Positions 43,560 through 55,974 of a stretch of DNA of 64,000 bases are shown piece by piece. The notes beneath the pieces were generated by a model. That model was not told where the DNA came from. It saw only the letters and a list, made by a program, of their open reading frames with translations, and did not search any database. The DNA lies in NCBI GenBank assembly GCA_028023455.1, contig JAQFVV010000233.1, positions 1,136,501 to 1,200,500 of the forward strand. The letters are read 5' to 3'. How positions within the stretch are numbered: the first letter of the stretch is position 1; each line of letters begins with the position of its first letter. A program made the translations under genes and the position numbers. Source of the stretch: Epiperipatus broadwayi. Its lineage: Eukaryota; Onychophora; Udeonychophora; Euonychophora; Peripatidae.

Positions 43560-44912
43560 GATCAAATATGAGTGTTGAAGAAAGTTATAGAAAGGCTAAG
43601 CAATTGAAGAAAGTTATAGAAAGGTTAAGCGATTATGAATTGCAAAATGCTTTAGATTTGTAAACTGTGAATAGACACATGATTAGCATTATTGAGTGGA
43701 ACTTAGGAACTTCAATACATAGATACATAATATTTCAAATTCTGAAGAATACTTATCAGAATGCAAAAGCAGTGTGCAGATTACATGGTGACACTAAAAC
43801 GATTGACAAAAATAGGACTATTCAAACAGGCAAAACTCTCTATATGTATTGCCACTCAGTTCAAGCCAGAGTAATCAATGGATGCTAGAAGGCTCGTGCA
43901 TAAAATCCCCATCTAGTGCTTATTCATCCAATATCCCCAGACTGAATGTCACAAGCCAGAAACTAGTCTGGGGATATTGGACGAGTAGGCACAAGGTGGG
44001 GATTTTATGCACAAGCCTTCTGGCATCCATTGATTACTCTGGCTTGCACTGAGTGGCAATACATATAGAGAGTTTTGCTTGTTTGAATAACAGTTATGAG
44101 CAAGGATAGGAAATGGTGGTCATGTGATAAATAGGACTGTAGTACAAAATGATTCTATATTTTTAAAACTTTTTACAATTAGTTATGGAAAGTTAAAAAA
44201 ACATTGAAGATTATTTAAATCATCTAGATTTTAAAGATGTAGTAATTGTTTCACAAATAATAGTTTATAGCTTTAGGAAATATTATAAAATCTTAGATGA
44301 AACCAATATAACTAGTGATCAGTGTTAAAAAGATCAAAGGAATATTCACTAATTTTTTACAAAAAGGAATAAAAGAAAATTCTTGGTAATAACTTAAAAG
44401 AAATTAGCAAATTTAAAAATTTTAGTTAAGTTGTTAATGTAAATGAAAATTTAATGATGAAAATTAATTGATAGCAGTGTTTTTGATAGAAATAACTCAA
44501 AATTAAATGGAAATAAATAAGCCCATGTCTCTGTAGATATTATGGTGATCGTGTGATGTTTATTGTTTTACTAATCCTAATATATGAAGAAAAAAATGTA
44601 TATTGAAAATAAAGAAAATGAAACAGGAATGAAAGAGTCAATGAAAATTACTAATATAATTGAAAGAAATGTAAAATGGAACTCATTGGGGCATGCATTT
44701 AAAAGAGATGACTATAGAGGGATGATTAATGATATAAAATGAAGATTATAAAAAATGAAAAAGAAAAATGAATATGAGAAAAGTAGATGAGATAATAAAA
44801 TTTGTTAGAGTAAATGCAGAAAAAAAAAAGCCATGCACCTAAGAAAGAATTAATGTTGGATAAATCTTTATCCTGCAATAGGTCAGTGATGGTTGAAAAT
44901 AATGATGACAAT
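43560..44912 (+). pseudogene. RTE LINE relic split by M1
   Basis: The first part (43560-43819) reads LKKVIERLSDYEL, then QILKNTYQNAKAVCRLHGDTKT, matching the reverse transcriptase between motifs A and B of copy A. After the M1 insertion it resumes; near the end ITNIIERNVKWNSLGHAFKRD (about 44645-44710) matches the conserved C-terminal block, and the remains end in a TGATGA-type tail near 44912. Stops and indels are many, and motifs A and C are not recognisable. Confidence 0.7.
43820..44128. mobile_element. M1 palindromic element (309 bp) with 10-bp target duplication
   Basis: Flanked by aaataggact at 43810-43819 and 44129-44138. The left arm (about 43822-43940) is complementary to about 43965-44085 with only a short loop. 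The right tail of about 44 bp (aataacagttatgagc... to gtcatgtgat) has no partner, exactly as in the copy at 25.6 kb. The transcript would be one long hairpin with a single-stranded tail. Confidence 0.85.
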
Positions 44913-44914
44913 TT

Positions 44915-45720
44915 GATTTATTACATTTTTAAAAAAATAAAATTTATAGTAGGAGGTAGATAATTAAATGAAATAAGACTACCAATAGAATAATATTTTA
45001 CCAAAACATCAAAAAAAAAAAAAAGAATCTAAACTGGTATATATGTGAAAAAAATTAAGAAAATTTAGGATTGTTATTATAAAAAATACCTGTATATATA
45101 AAAGAAAGAGAAAAAAATAGAAAATGAGTTGGGGGACCTTTTAAAACGGAGTAAAAATGATAAATTAAAATTATCAACACTAGTGGAAACATATTTAAAG
45201 GATAAAAATAAAAAATCAATTTTAGGAAAAAAATTTATAGGATTAAAGTCAATTAGTGATGACTAATCAAATATCATGTTTGCTTCTTGTTTTAGACTCC
45301 ATTTTTAAAAATAAAAAAGCTCAGCTGTCTATCAAATATTTTTAAAGTGCTTGCTATTAACTTTAGAAAATAATTTTTATATTCTAGTAGCAATGTCTGA
45401 TTTTGAATGGATAACTTTGTAAAAACAAAGTCACGTTATATTGCATTGGATAATTTTCAAAATTTTCATTGTGCACTCTTTAACCTGCCACATCTTCATT
45501 AATGTGTGCTTAGTAATATTATCAGATGTTTTGATAAGAATTATATTTGAATGAATATATATATAATTACCCCAAATCAACCAGACTAGCCAAGAAATAA
45601 AATCAAAAATACAACCAATGGTTTCACTATTACAAGCAGACTTCTCAAGTGTAAAGAACTACAAAACAACACAATATTTATATTAAACATTACCCAGAAT
45701 TCCATTTACTTTCTATTCAC
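44915..45720. other. A+T-rich DNA, no gene seen
   Basis: Nothing recognisable between the RTE relic and the Penelope relic. The M1 head motif (ggtgatcgtgtgatgt) also occurs alone at about 44542, within the relic. Confidence 0.45.
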
Positions 45721-45722
45721 CC

Positions 45723-46610
45723 TTAATAATAAAATAACTTAAATAAGTTAATTGCTTCAGAATAATAAATTTTCAATAATAAACATTCTTTAATTCTTTT
45801 TTTTATTTCATTTCTCTCAAAGAAAACAATCTTAGCTTCATCAAAATTAATAGTGTGGCCTGTATCTTTTTTATGGACATACAAAGGAGAACTAAGATAT
45901 TTATTTCTAATTCTACTTTTATCTACCTTTATTCTTTGATTTAAGCTCAAACCACTCTGACCTATATAAGCCTTCTTACAAAAACAAGGAATAATATATA
46001 TTACATCAGGAATAGTCTTCCTATCAAAAATTTCCTTTGTATTATTTAAATATATCAAATTTAAGCATAAACAGATAATATTATAATAACGTGAAAGCAA
46101 TTTTTTATTTCTAAACAAATTATTATTTTTACATATAATGTTATAAGAATACAATTTAAATGGCAAAGAAATAAAATCATATTTTTTTTATTCTTTACAT
46201 CCTTACAAATATTACTATTAAATAAAATACTTTAAACAAATTTATCAGAGTAGCCAACACTCAAATAATTTTTATAAAATTGACCTTTCTGCTACCCCAC
46301 TAGAATTATTTAATTTATTATTCCTAAAACAATAATTTCTTAGCAGCTACTTTATGAAATACAGACTGATAGCTATCAACTTTAATTATAGACCTTTTTT
46401 TTTACTTTTAACATAATGACTACATACTAAACAATTAGTCTTTACATTTCTAATCACCAAAAGATCTAAAAAAATTAACAACAAAATCTATCCCCATCCT
46501 TCCACCACATATGTATAGAAGGATCAAAATAATTCAACTCATTTACTAATTCCTTCAATTTATTATTCTCAATTACAAACAAACAATCATCTATATACAT
46601 ATATATGTAA
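45723..46610 (-). pseudogene. Penelope-like element relic: reverse transcriptase end and GIY-YIG nuclease
   Basis: Reading down the minus strand from about 46610, YMYIDDCLFVIENN gives the catalytic Y-X-DD motif of a reverse transcriptase, followed by LKELVNELNYFDPSIH, a typical Penelope arrangement. A shifted frame then gives NFLDLLVIRN, the usual FLD block. After a decayed stretch, a 147-codon frame (45723-46166) contains VIYIIPCFCKKAYIGQSG and LNQRIK, the GIY-YIG nuclease with YIG intact and the downstream Arg, then HKKDTGHTINFDEAKIVFFE. Penelope elements combine these two domains. The N-terminal half is absent and frameshifts remain, so it is dead. It shows that an enzyme source able to move ribozyme-bearing elements has existed in this genome. 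Confidence 0.8.
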
Positions 46611-46619
46611 TAGTTTTGG

Positions 46620-49600
46620 GGTTAAACCATGTGTTAGTTTTGATTAATTCCCAATATTTTGACAAACTGGCATCCATTGTCAAGAATAACATTTAAAAGA
46701 AAACCATTAGATCTCAAATAGTAATGACATTGAATGTGAGATTAAGAATGAGACTGAGCATGAAGTATTTGAGCATTCAAAATATGTGGATTAACACTCA
46801 ATCTTGTTACTGTTTGAAATCTATTGTTTTTTCTTTAAAAAGTTAACATTGACAATGGTAGATGCTATTTCATCAACAAGTTGGGAATTAATCAAAACTA
46901 ATACACAGTTTAATCCAAAAACTATTTTATTTACATTATATAACTATGAAAACATTATATATATATATATATATACACACATAGTGTATATATATATATA
47001 CACACACATAGTGTGTGTAATACAATATTTCCAGTGATTTCTTACATGCAAAATTTGAGAATAAGACTCATAATAATGTACAAGAAATATTTCTAAATAA
47101 TCTCTAATCTAATATAAGACAATAATTAACAAGATCATGTTTCATTTATTAATATAGAAGCTTGCTTAAAACATTATAGCTAGAAAAAATTGTTGTTAAT
47201 TATTGCCTTATGCTAGGTTAGAGAGTATTTTAAAATATTTATACTACAGTGGTATGAGTCTTAATCTTGAATATTATATATATTAAAGCACTGGAGGTAT
47301 TCTAGTACATATTTTCATTTATTTGAATTATTGTTGACAATTTTTAAATTGAGAAAACTCTCAGGCATTGTAAACTATTGAAAAAAAAACAAGTTTAAAC
47401 ATATTTAGATGCATTGCATGATTAATTTAAAGATTAATTCTTTCTAGCCAAAAGGTTTTAGGCAAGCTCCTTTATTAATAAATGAGGTAGGGAAGGGTAG
47501 ATGATTGCTCTATTCTTGTTAATTGTTGCCTTATGTAGGGATGCTGCATATATAGGGTGTGCAGGGACAAAAACTTTTCATCAATGGTGTTCCAAATCAC
47601 CATGATAATTAATAAAATTTATATGCAAATAAAAATATTTAGATTTCTGAATTACTCTATTGTTTGAAACATGTTCTAATAGCAAATATTTTTTATTTAA
47701 ATATAAGAGGGTTACTTTTTTTTTACTTAAGTCTTGTGATAAAAGTTCAAAATCTACTATTTTAAATATTATATAATTTACCATTGCACTAAATTGAATA
47801 TATGGGCACCATTTTATCGTGATAATTAATAAAATTTATATGTAAAAGAAAATGTTTAGATTTCCAAAAACCATTTATTTCAATATCTTAATTTATATAA
47901 AATATGCCATATTACTATTAATAATTTATTTTAAAATAAACTTATTTAAAAATATTGTTTCATAATAATTACAATAATTTTGCAGTAATTGTAATTACTT
48001 TTATCAGTTATATTTCAGAAGTGGTGTTATATATTGTGTGATATAGTGTAGCTGCAGATGTGTCTTCCATTGGAATATAGGTACTGGCACTGATTCTGAT
48101 GGTACTTCAAAATTGATTTTATTTTGGAATACTAATATTATCATTTTTACATTTTAATATTGATATTAAATATTTTTACACATTTTACTAAAGTGCTTTT
48201 TCTTGGATTTGGACTCATGAGGTTTGTATCTATCTAAAAACTTAAAGTTAATCTGTAATATTAGCCAAATATATCCAAAAATTGTTTTTTGATTGTAAAC
48301 TTTCACATGCTTTGGCTATATGACAGTTCAGATTCAAGAAAGACAGAATTGGCAAAAAAAAAAAAAAACCATTGTAATGCTTTAAAATTTATATGTGGCA
48401 ATATTTAATTCTTAACAATTTTGATTATATTAGTAGGTTTATACCACCCTATTGAATGTAACAACCAGTCATTTGAAAGCTCTTCTAAATGTTGTACTTT
48501 GGGAAAGTGCCTAAAACATTTGTTATCTGGTGGAACAAAACCAATTCAGTTATCCAAAAAAAAAAATAATAATAACATTAAAAGAAAGTGCAAGTGCATG
48601 TTAATAAACTTTAAAAATTTAAGGCATAAACAATGTAAGTATGACAATTTAAAATATCAAACTGTATATAATAAATTATAATTATTAATAATGAAATAAC
48701 ATACACATAAAAATTAAATAGTAGTGTAAATATTTTATTATTGAAGAAATATATCTTTGTTAATAGAAAATGTAAATAAATTTATGCATGAGAGATTGTA
48801 AAAGGGTTTTAAACAACAAAAACAATTTCCAACAAATTAATTGACAGCCATATTGGTAATGAAATCTAAGAGTTATCTAAAAAGCCTTGTAATAACTATT
48901 ATACTCCAGAAAAGATCATGGAGACAAGCAGTTATGTAAGGAATAAAAAAGGGCTCTCTTTTCTTTTTGTAATGGGAAACTGCAAACTTTCTCAGACTTT
49001 GGAGGCAAAGAAGCAGAAGATGCATTGAATGTCATGTCTGAGAGAATTACACCCTGGCTATAGATAATATTTTTAATAAGCAAGTAATAATATTTACTAG
49101 GGCTGTAACCTCAAGAATATGCATGTAAAAATGCAATAGTAGGGATGTCTACAGGTCTTAACCACAAGCTTAAATTTTGGAAGAAAGCAAGTAGATAAAC
49201 TAGAAATATAATTACTTATATAATATCAGAGTTAGCCTGAGAAAAGGGAAAGGGCCAGTGCAATGTTTTCATATGTGTGTGTAGGGTTGGGGATTTCTTA
49301 TGATAAAAACACGTATTTAAAATATATTTTATTTTCAGATATTTCATAACTCTACTGGAAATTTCACAACATTAATCAAAAAATTAACATGAACATTTAA
49401 AAAAAAAAAATTATAAAAAAATTAAAAATTTCAAATTTAGTAAATTTTCACTTATGTTACATGTTTCAAAAATTATTTTTATAAAAATTAATTTGTTTTA
49501 TTTTAGTATGTATGTTTTAAGCTCTGGATTTATTTCATAGAAATAAATATGTCTTTTAAGATATTTATCAAACATGTTAAATAATTAAAGCCATATTTTC

Positions 49601-49940
49601 AAGAGTTTTTTTTTATTTTTATGAAAACACAGGGGAAAATGTCTTTTAATGTCAAAACTTGCAAAATTAAATATAACTTATAATTACAATATAGATTAAA
49701 GTATAATAAATACAATAATTTTACACTATATAATTTTTTTCTTTTAATTTATGAATATTTTAATTTACATAATCAGAATATTGAAAAACATTTAGATAGA
49801 CTATATATGTTGTATGTACTTGAACAGTCTGTGCATCTACAATTGTATTATTCCCATGGGGTTCTTATTGTAGGATGTACAAATTACAGAATTTTGTCAG
49901 AAAATAAAGCCCAGTTACATTTAGCAAATAGATAAAAAGA
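46620..49940. other. A+T-rich DNA with two unexplained short frames
   Basis: Contains (TA)n/(CA)n runs at about 46955-47020 and a short imperfect direct repeat (about 47595-47650 and 47815-47870, sharing gataattaataaaatttata). A plus-strand frame at 48421-48681 is rich in Cys and Lys (KCCTLGKCLKH, then RKCKCM), but I recognise no domain and it may be chance. Confidence 0.4.
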
Positions 49941-49944
49941 TTAG

Positions 49945-50050
49945 GATTTTTTTTTAATGTATCAAAGTGTTGGCAAGGAAGCGAACCCTGGGACAACTGC
50001 TTGTAAGGCATCTGTGCCAATCACTTCGCCACCAACTATCCAGGCACTTG
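49945..50050 (-). mobile_element. tRNA-derived SINE copy 3, minus strand
   Basis: On the minus strand there is a box A-like tagttggtggcgaag, a Val-type anticodon-arm-like gccttacaagc, a good box B, gggttcgcttcc, and an A-rich tail (plus-strand T run about 49948-49955). The anticodon loop and cagttgtccc are shared with SINE copy 2 at 26.74 kb, so they are one family. Open frames overlapping it are not genes. Confidence 0.7.
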
Positions 50051-50059
50051 TCTAAAATT

Positions 50060-52383
50060 TGTAAATCTAAAAATGAGTTTCTTAAAGATGAATCTGGTCA
50101 TAAGTTTTCAGAATTATATTGTTATTATTTACCATGTGGAGAGAAAATTTGTACAAGTTGTTTTGTGGATAACAAAATCTAGAGAGTTAGTATGTAAATA
50201 AAAAAATAAAAGTGGAAAAAAGTTTTTGGTGTTCTATTGTTTTTATATTTTTTCATTACTTAAAATTTTCTAAAATTCATTTTGTTTTAATTTACAAATT
50301 TTATTTCATGGATGAGTTTTAATCTCGAATATTATATATATTATTATAAACCATGATGGATGATACAAGTCATAAGAAAAAATCATATAACTTTAACAAA
50401 GTAGGAAGAATAATTTGGTTTATACATTCTAAAGGAAAATTTTGCTTGCTTATCATACAGAGGTAATTTTTAAAAAATGTAACATGGAGAGATATTTCAT
50501 CACAGTTCATAAAAACTTCAATACAATTTTTTCTATAAATACTATAATTAATAAAAAAGATTTAGAATCTGAAATTCAATTTAACTACATATCAAACATT
50601 ATTATAAGGCCAATATTGTAGCCAAAAAAAAAAAACAAATATTCTTTTTTTAAAATTTCCTCATTTGTTATCAAAAAAAGAGAAAAGTTTAGTAGATTGC
50701 GAGTTAGTCAAAGAAGCCATATTGTTGTTTTCTGAATAACTTTTTGATAACTATAAAAATGAATAATTACAATTCAATTATCAGCAAGAATATTGTAGAA
50801 CTGGAAAAAGATATAGGAAAAATAATATATATATATATTTGCAATTAAAACAATCCACAGGATATAGAAATACTTCTCAACTATGTATTATAAGTAATTT
50901 TTCTACTTCTCAAAATTCCATCCCCCTCCCCCCAAATTAACTTTGAAAAAAAAAAGATTTACTATTGCTCATTTCAAAAATTTAAAAAACAAATCATATA
51001 TAAACAAGATCATTCACTCTTAAAATTTGCATCATATGATTGCATCATCCACTAGAAAATGTTATGAGCAAAAATAATATTTTTTATCATATAATATAAC
51101 AGTCATCAAAATGATGAACTGCATAAATACAATCCTGATTATTTAAATTTCTTTTACAAAAAGAGGACTTGGAATTTGATAATCTTACTCATTTAAAAGT
51201 GTAATCACTTAGTAAAAGAGAAGTATTTGAAAAGATTTTTACATTTTTTGTCTCATGTGAATAATTTTTTAATGTCTAGGAATAAATATTGCTAATAGTT
51301 TGAAGACAAAACATGGTTACTAATGGGAAAACTTAATGAATTAAATTTGAGACTGCAAGATGTAAATCGTAATATTAGACATATGATATAGACAATGAAT
51401 TTATTTGAAGCTAAATTAGATTTTGGAAATCATATCTACTGAAAATTAATTTTGCACATTTTCAAACTCCTTTTGCATAGCAATTTGATACATTCTTAAA
51501 AAAAATTAATTTTAAATTTCAAGAATTTTTTAAATTGAATTCTTTGTAATATTTTCTTCATGTCTTTTCACCTCTACAGATAAAAGTAGTCAGCTAATTT
51601 GTAACTTATCACCCAATTAGTTATGTGAAGTCCTGGAATTGGAAATTATAAATATAAAAACTGTGATTTTTGGCAAGCTCAAAATTTTTTTGCTGCTTCT
51701 TAAATATGAACAATCTTGCTAAGATAATACACCAGCAACAATTCCTAAGAATCATATATATACACTTGCAATATGCCCACCTTTTCTTATATAAAAACCA
51801 ATTTGTCTTTCAGATAAGAAATAGATTGTCTTTGATCTAATAAAAGATGGTTATCATTTGCAAATATACTTAAATGATTCTTTGGGGATGTAGTTAGCAA
51901 ATTATTTTAGCAATGTTTTCAACTTGATTGTTCAAAATATAAAAACTGATATAATTTTAAAAGCACATTCTGGAGTAATGAAACATTCTGAAATTTAATT
52001 GAGGAAACTAGTTATTTTTTATTTAAAAAAGCTCTCTAAAATATACTCTTATTGTGCTTCAACATATTTATGGTGTGAATCTCTACTTTTAAATATACAG
52101 TATTTAAAATCCACTTATCAGTTCATCACTTACCAATTCTTATTTAGAAATAGTCTAAAAGCCAGAAATTTCAGTTAGTACTGGAATATATTAAGTAATG
52201 TTTTTTTTAATATTTTTATGAAATAGTTAAATTTGTAGACCAAATTTTGTATTAATAAATAAATTTAAAATAAATGTGTATTAGATATATTTTAAGTTCA
52301 TAATTCACACAACCAAAATACTAAGATATATCCTCTATATTTATTAATTTTGGCTAGGAATTTTTTTAGAATAAGTAAAAGAG

Positions 52384-52419
<36 letters not shown>

Positions 52420-52617
52420 CAGATTGAATTTTTTTTAAATTTTTTTTTTTTTTTTTTAGAAACAGAATAAAATAGATAATAAAAATATTACATGTGGGAT
52501 TGCTACAAAATACAGTGCAAAAACGATTAAAAAAAGAGCAAGATTTACATAGAGAAAATTGATATTAAAGCAAATACAAGACTGGCCTTCAATTATAACT
52601 TTTGTTTTGCTATCTAT
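50060..52617. other. A+T-rich DNA, no gene established
   Basis: A short plus-strand frame ending at 50182 reads LYCYYLPCGEKICTSCF, which recalls part of a RING or B-box cysteine pattern; with only a few Cys it cannot be called. A (TA)n run lies at 52388-52418 and a T run at 52440-52458. Confidence 0.4.
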
Positions 52618-52627
52618 ACTGTAGTTA

Positions 52628-55600
52628 GGCTGCAGAAAGGAGTTTGCTATGAACTGAAAGGAGACCCTTTGATTCCTCTTGGAGGCCTTAAAGGAACCGA
52701 GCAGGGCAAATTCCTAATATCCACTCCATACGTTCTTGTCGTTGCAGCTGTTATTACTATATGTTTATTCATATAGTATACGAACATGGATGGGCTGCTC
52801 ACCAACACGCATTAGCCAGCATGGTGAGTTTATTGGCTTTTTACCTCTGAGTTTAAGATCAAGAAACACCATGGTCTTTCTTCTCAGTGCCTGATAAGGC
52901 AGAATGAATGTTTGTGTAAATGATAAAGATTTTTCCCAATTATACAATTATGACAGACAAAAATAAAGCATGGCCCTTAATCCCAGGAGGCTGTAAAGTC
53001 ACCAACCAAGGCAGCAGTTGGTGGCCGAAGGCGGAGGGTGCTAAGAATATCCTGGAGGCAGACCCAGGCTGCCATTTGATGACGACTTTTTATTTAGGTA
53101 CTTACAACTGCAGATCACTTTCAAGTGAAGGAAGATTGCAAGAATTAGAAGAAGAACTCTCTTATATTAAATGGGATATTATTGGACTTTGTGAAGTTAG
53201 AAGAAAAGGTGAAGAGACAATTGATTTAAAAAGTGGACATATGCTCTATTATAAAGGCACAAATATTGGAAATACAAGTGGAGTAGGATTCATTATAAAT
53301 AAAAAGTGGAAGAACAATATTGTGGAGATTGATGGTGTATCAGACAGAGTGGCAAGATTAGTTATACAACTTAATAGCAGATATCAAATGCAGATAATTC
53401 AGGTTTATGCCCCAACAAGTTCTCACAGTGATGAAGTAGTAGAAGATTTTTATATGGATGTACAAAAGGCTTTTGATCAGAGTAAACAACATTTTAAAAT
53501 TGTTATGGGAGATTTTAATGCTAGAATTGGTAAACAAATGAAAGATGAAAGTGTTGTAGGTAATTTTGGTTATGGTAATAGAAATGAGAGAGGACATAGA
53601 CTTGTGGAGTTTGCAGAGAAGGAAAAACTTTATATTATGAATTCTTTTTTTGAGAAAAATGTTAGAAGGAAATGGACATGGAAGCATCCAAATGAAGGTA
53701 CAGCAGAATTGGATTATATTTTGACTAACAGGAAATACATATTTCAAGATTGTAATGTTCTTAATAAATTTAACACAGGAAGTGATCATCGATTAGTAAG
53801 GGGTAAGATACATGTTAATGTAAAACTAGAGAGACAAAAATTATTAAGAAAAACTATATTTACAGTTGATATTCCTAATCTTCAGAAACATTCTAATGAA
53901 TTTAAATTAGAACTTACAAATCGGTTTCAAGTATTAGTAGATTTTGAACATGATTCAGATTTGAATGAAATTAATATGAAAATAACTGATACACTTTTAA
54001 AAACTGCAACAAAGATAGCTGGTAGAAAAAGCAGCAATTGACTAATAAAATTTCTACTGAGACTAGAGAACTTATGAAGAAAAGAAGGAATATGAAGATA
54101 TGCAAGAATGATGCATTAAAAAGAATTGAATATCTCGAATTTTGTAAAATGGTGCGGAAAAGAGTTGAAAATGATATAAGAAAGTATAACTGTGAACTAG
54201 CAAGAAAAGCTGTAGAAGAAAATAAAAGTCTTAAGAATGTAAAACAACGTTTTGGTATTGGTAGGAAATTTATATCTGCAATAAGTAAAAAAGATGGAAT
54301 TATTACTAAAAGAGGGATGACATTATGAAATTGGTAGAAGATTTTTATCAAGAATTATATAGTAATAAAGAACAAGTACCTCCTATATCTATTACATCTT
54401 CCGAATTGCCCAGAATTTTAAATGAAGAAGTGAGAAATGCAATTAAATGTATGAAAAAAGGAAAGGCTCCAGGTAATGATGGAATTATAATTGATATATT
54501 AAAAGAAGCAGGTGAAGAAACAGAAAAAATATTAGCAAAGTTATATACCAAATGTCTAAATGATAAAGATGTACCGGATGATTGGAAGAATGCAGTAATA
54601 ATATTAATATTTAAAAAAGGTGATAAAGAAGATATTAGAAATTACAGACCTATCAGCCTTTTATCAGTTTTATATAAAATTTTTACCAAGATAATTACAA
54701 CTCGTCTACAGAGAACCTTGGATTTTCACCAACCAAGAGAACAAGCTGGATTTAAAAGTGGTTTTAGTACAGTAGATCATATTCAAGTATTGAGAGAAGT
54801 TATAGAAAGGACAAATGAATATGAGTTGTCATTATGTTTTGGATTTGTAGATTATGAAAAGGCATTTGATTCTATAAACATTTCTTCAGTGATTAAAGCA
54901 TTGGATCATCAAGGTATAGATCCAGGATATTGTCATATTTTAAAGAATATTTATAAAAATGCAACAGCAACAATTAGATTACATAATGATACTGGGAAAG
55001 TCAACATTGAGAAAGGTGTAAGACAAGGTGACTCCATATCTCCAAAACTTTTTACAGCAGTGCTGCAAGAAGTATTTTGTGGATTAAAATGGGAAACTAA
55101 AGGAGTGAAAGTAAATGGAGATTATTTAAGTCATTTAGATTTCGCAGATGATGTAGTTGTTTTTGCAAATAATGCTTCCGAGCTGCAGGAAATGTTGCAG
55201 GAGTTATCAGATGAAAGTAGGAAAGTAGGACTAAAGATAAATGTTAAAAAGACTAAAGTAATGTTTAATCGATTTGCTCCAAATATGAAAATAAAGATTG
55301 ATTATGATGAATTAGAAGAAGTTAAGAGTTACAAATACCTTGGTCAGATTATTAATACAGATGGAAACATAATAGAGGAAATTAATCATAGAATTAAACT
55401 TGGTTGGAGTGCTTTTGGTAGAAATAACTTGATATTAAAAGGAAATATGCCTATGTGTTTGAAAAGAAAGGTTTTTAACAAATGTGTTTTACCAGTTCTT
55501 ACTTATGGATCTGAGACTTGGACACTTAATAGAAGATCAATACAGAGACTTCAGACCACTCAAAGAAGTATGGAGAGATGTATGTTGGGAGTAACAAGAA

Positions 55601-55918
55601 GAGATCGAAACGCAATGTATGGGTAAGAGAACAAACAGGTGTTACTGACCTCATTGAAAAAATTAAAAGATTGAAGTGGAGTTGGGCTGGACATATTGCT
55701 AGAAGAGATGATAATAGATGGACAATTGAAATTTTAAACTGGATTCCAAGAGATTGTAAAAGACCCAGAAGGAGACCACATGTAAGATGGATGGATGAAA
55801 TAAGAAAATGTGTAGGGGTGATGTGGAGAAGAGAAGCTAAAGATCGGAGAAGATGGATTAAACTTGGAGAGACCTTCATCCTGCAGTGGATTGATAATGG
55901 TTGATAATGATGATGATG
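52628..55918 (+). mobile_element. RTE LINE copy A, near full length
   Basis: Bounded by a 10-bp repeat, actgtagtta, at 52618-52627 and 55919-55928, giving about 3.29 kb. A 5' untranslated region of about 320 bp precedes the coding region, and the tail is gttgataatgatgatgatg. It is the best-preserved of the RTE copies here and starts about 40 bp further 5' than copy C, so it is probably the full-length form. Confidence 0.85.
52950..55904 (+). pseudogene. RTE copy A endonuclease / reverse transcriptase with three 1-bp deletions
   Basis: A single protein in four frames. Endonuclease (52950-54041): TYNCRSL, GLCEVRRKGE, MGDFNARIG, ELDYILTNR, GSDHRLVRG. Reverse transcriptase (54325-55626): [40 protein letters not shown] (motif A), [13 protein letters not shown] (B), [13 protein letters not shown] (C), KYLGQII, GSETWTL. 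C-terminal block (55578-55904): WSWAGHIARRDDNRW, ending LGETFILQWIDNG, as in RTE elements. The first Met could be 52920 or 52950; 52950 is the one kept in the other copies. Compared with copy B, single bases are missing near 54030, 54312 and 55605, each shifting by -1 and each at an A-rich spot. Otherwise the frames are open, so the copy is young or the breaks are assembly errors. Confidence 0.85.
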
Positions 55919-55974
55919 ACTGTAGTTAACTTTGAATAAAAATATATTATATAAATTGGAAGAACAGTCTAGTA

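Noticed and set aside
49967-50182. 71-codon frame as a RING-type protein
   Set aside because: The first half is antisense to a tRNA-derived SINE, and only a few cysteines remain in the second half.
53358-54551. Antisense frames within RTE copy A and the matching ones in copies B and C
   Set aside because: They mirror the LINE coding strand; conservation follows from the sense protein.
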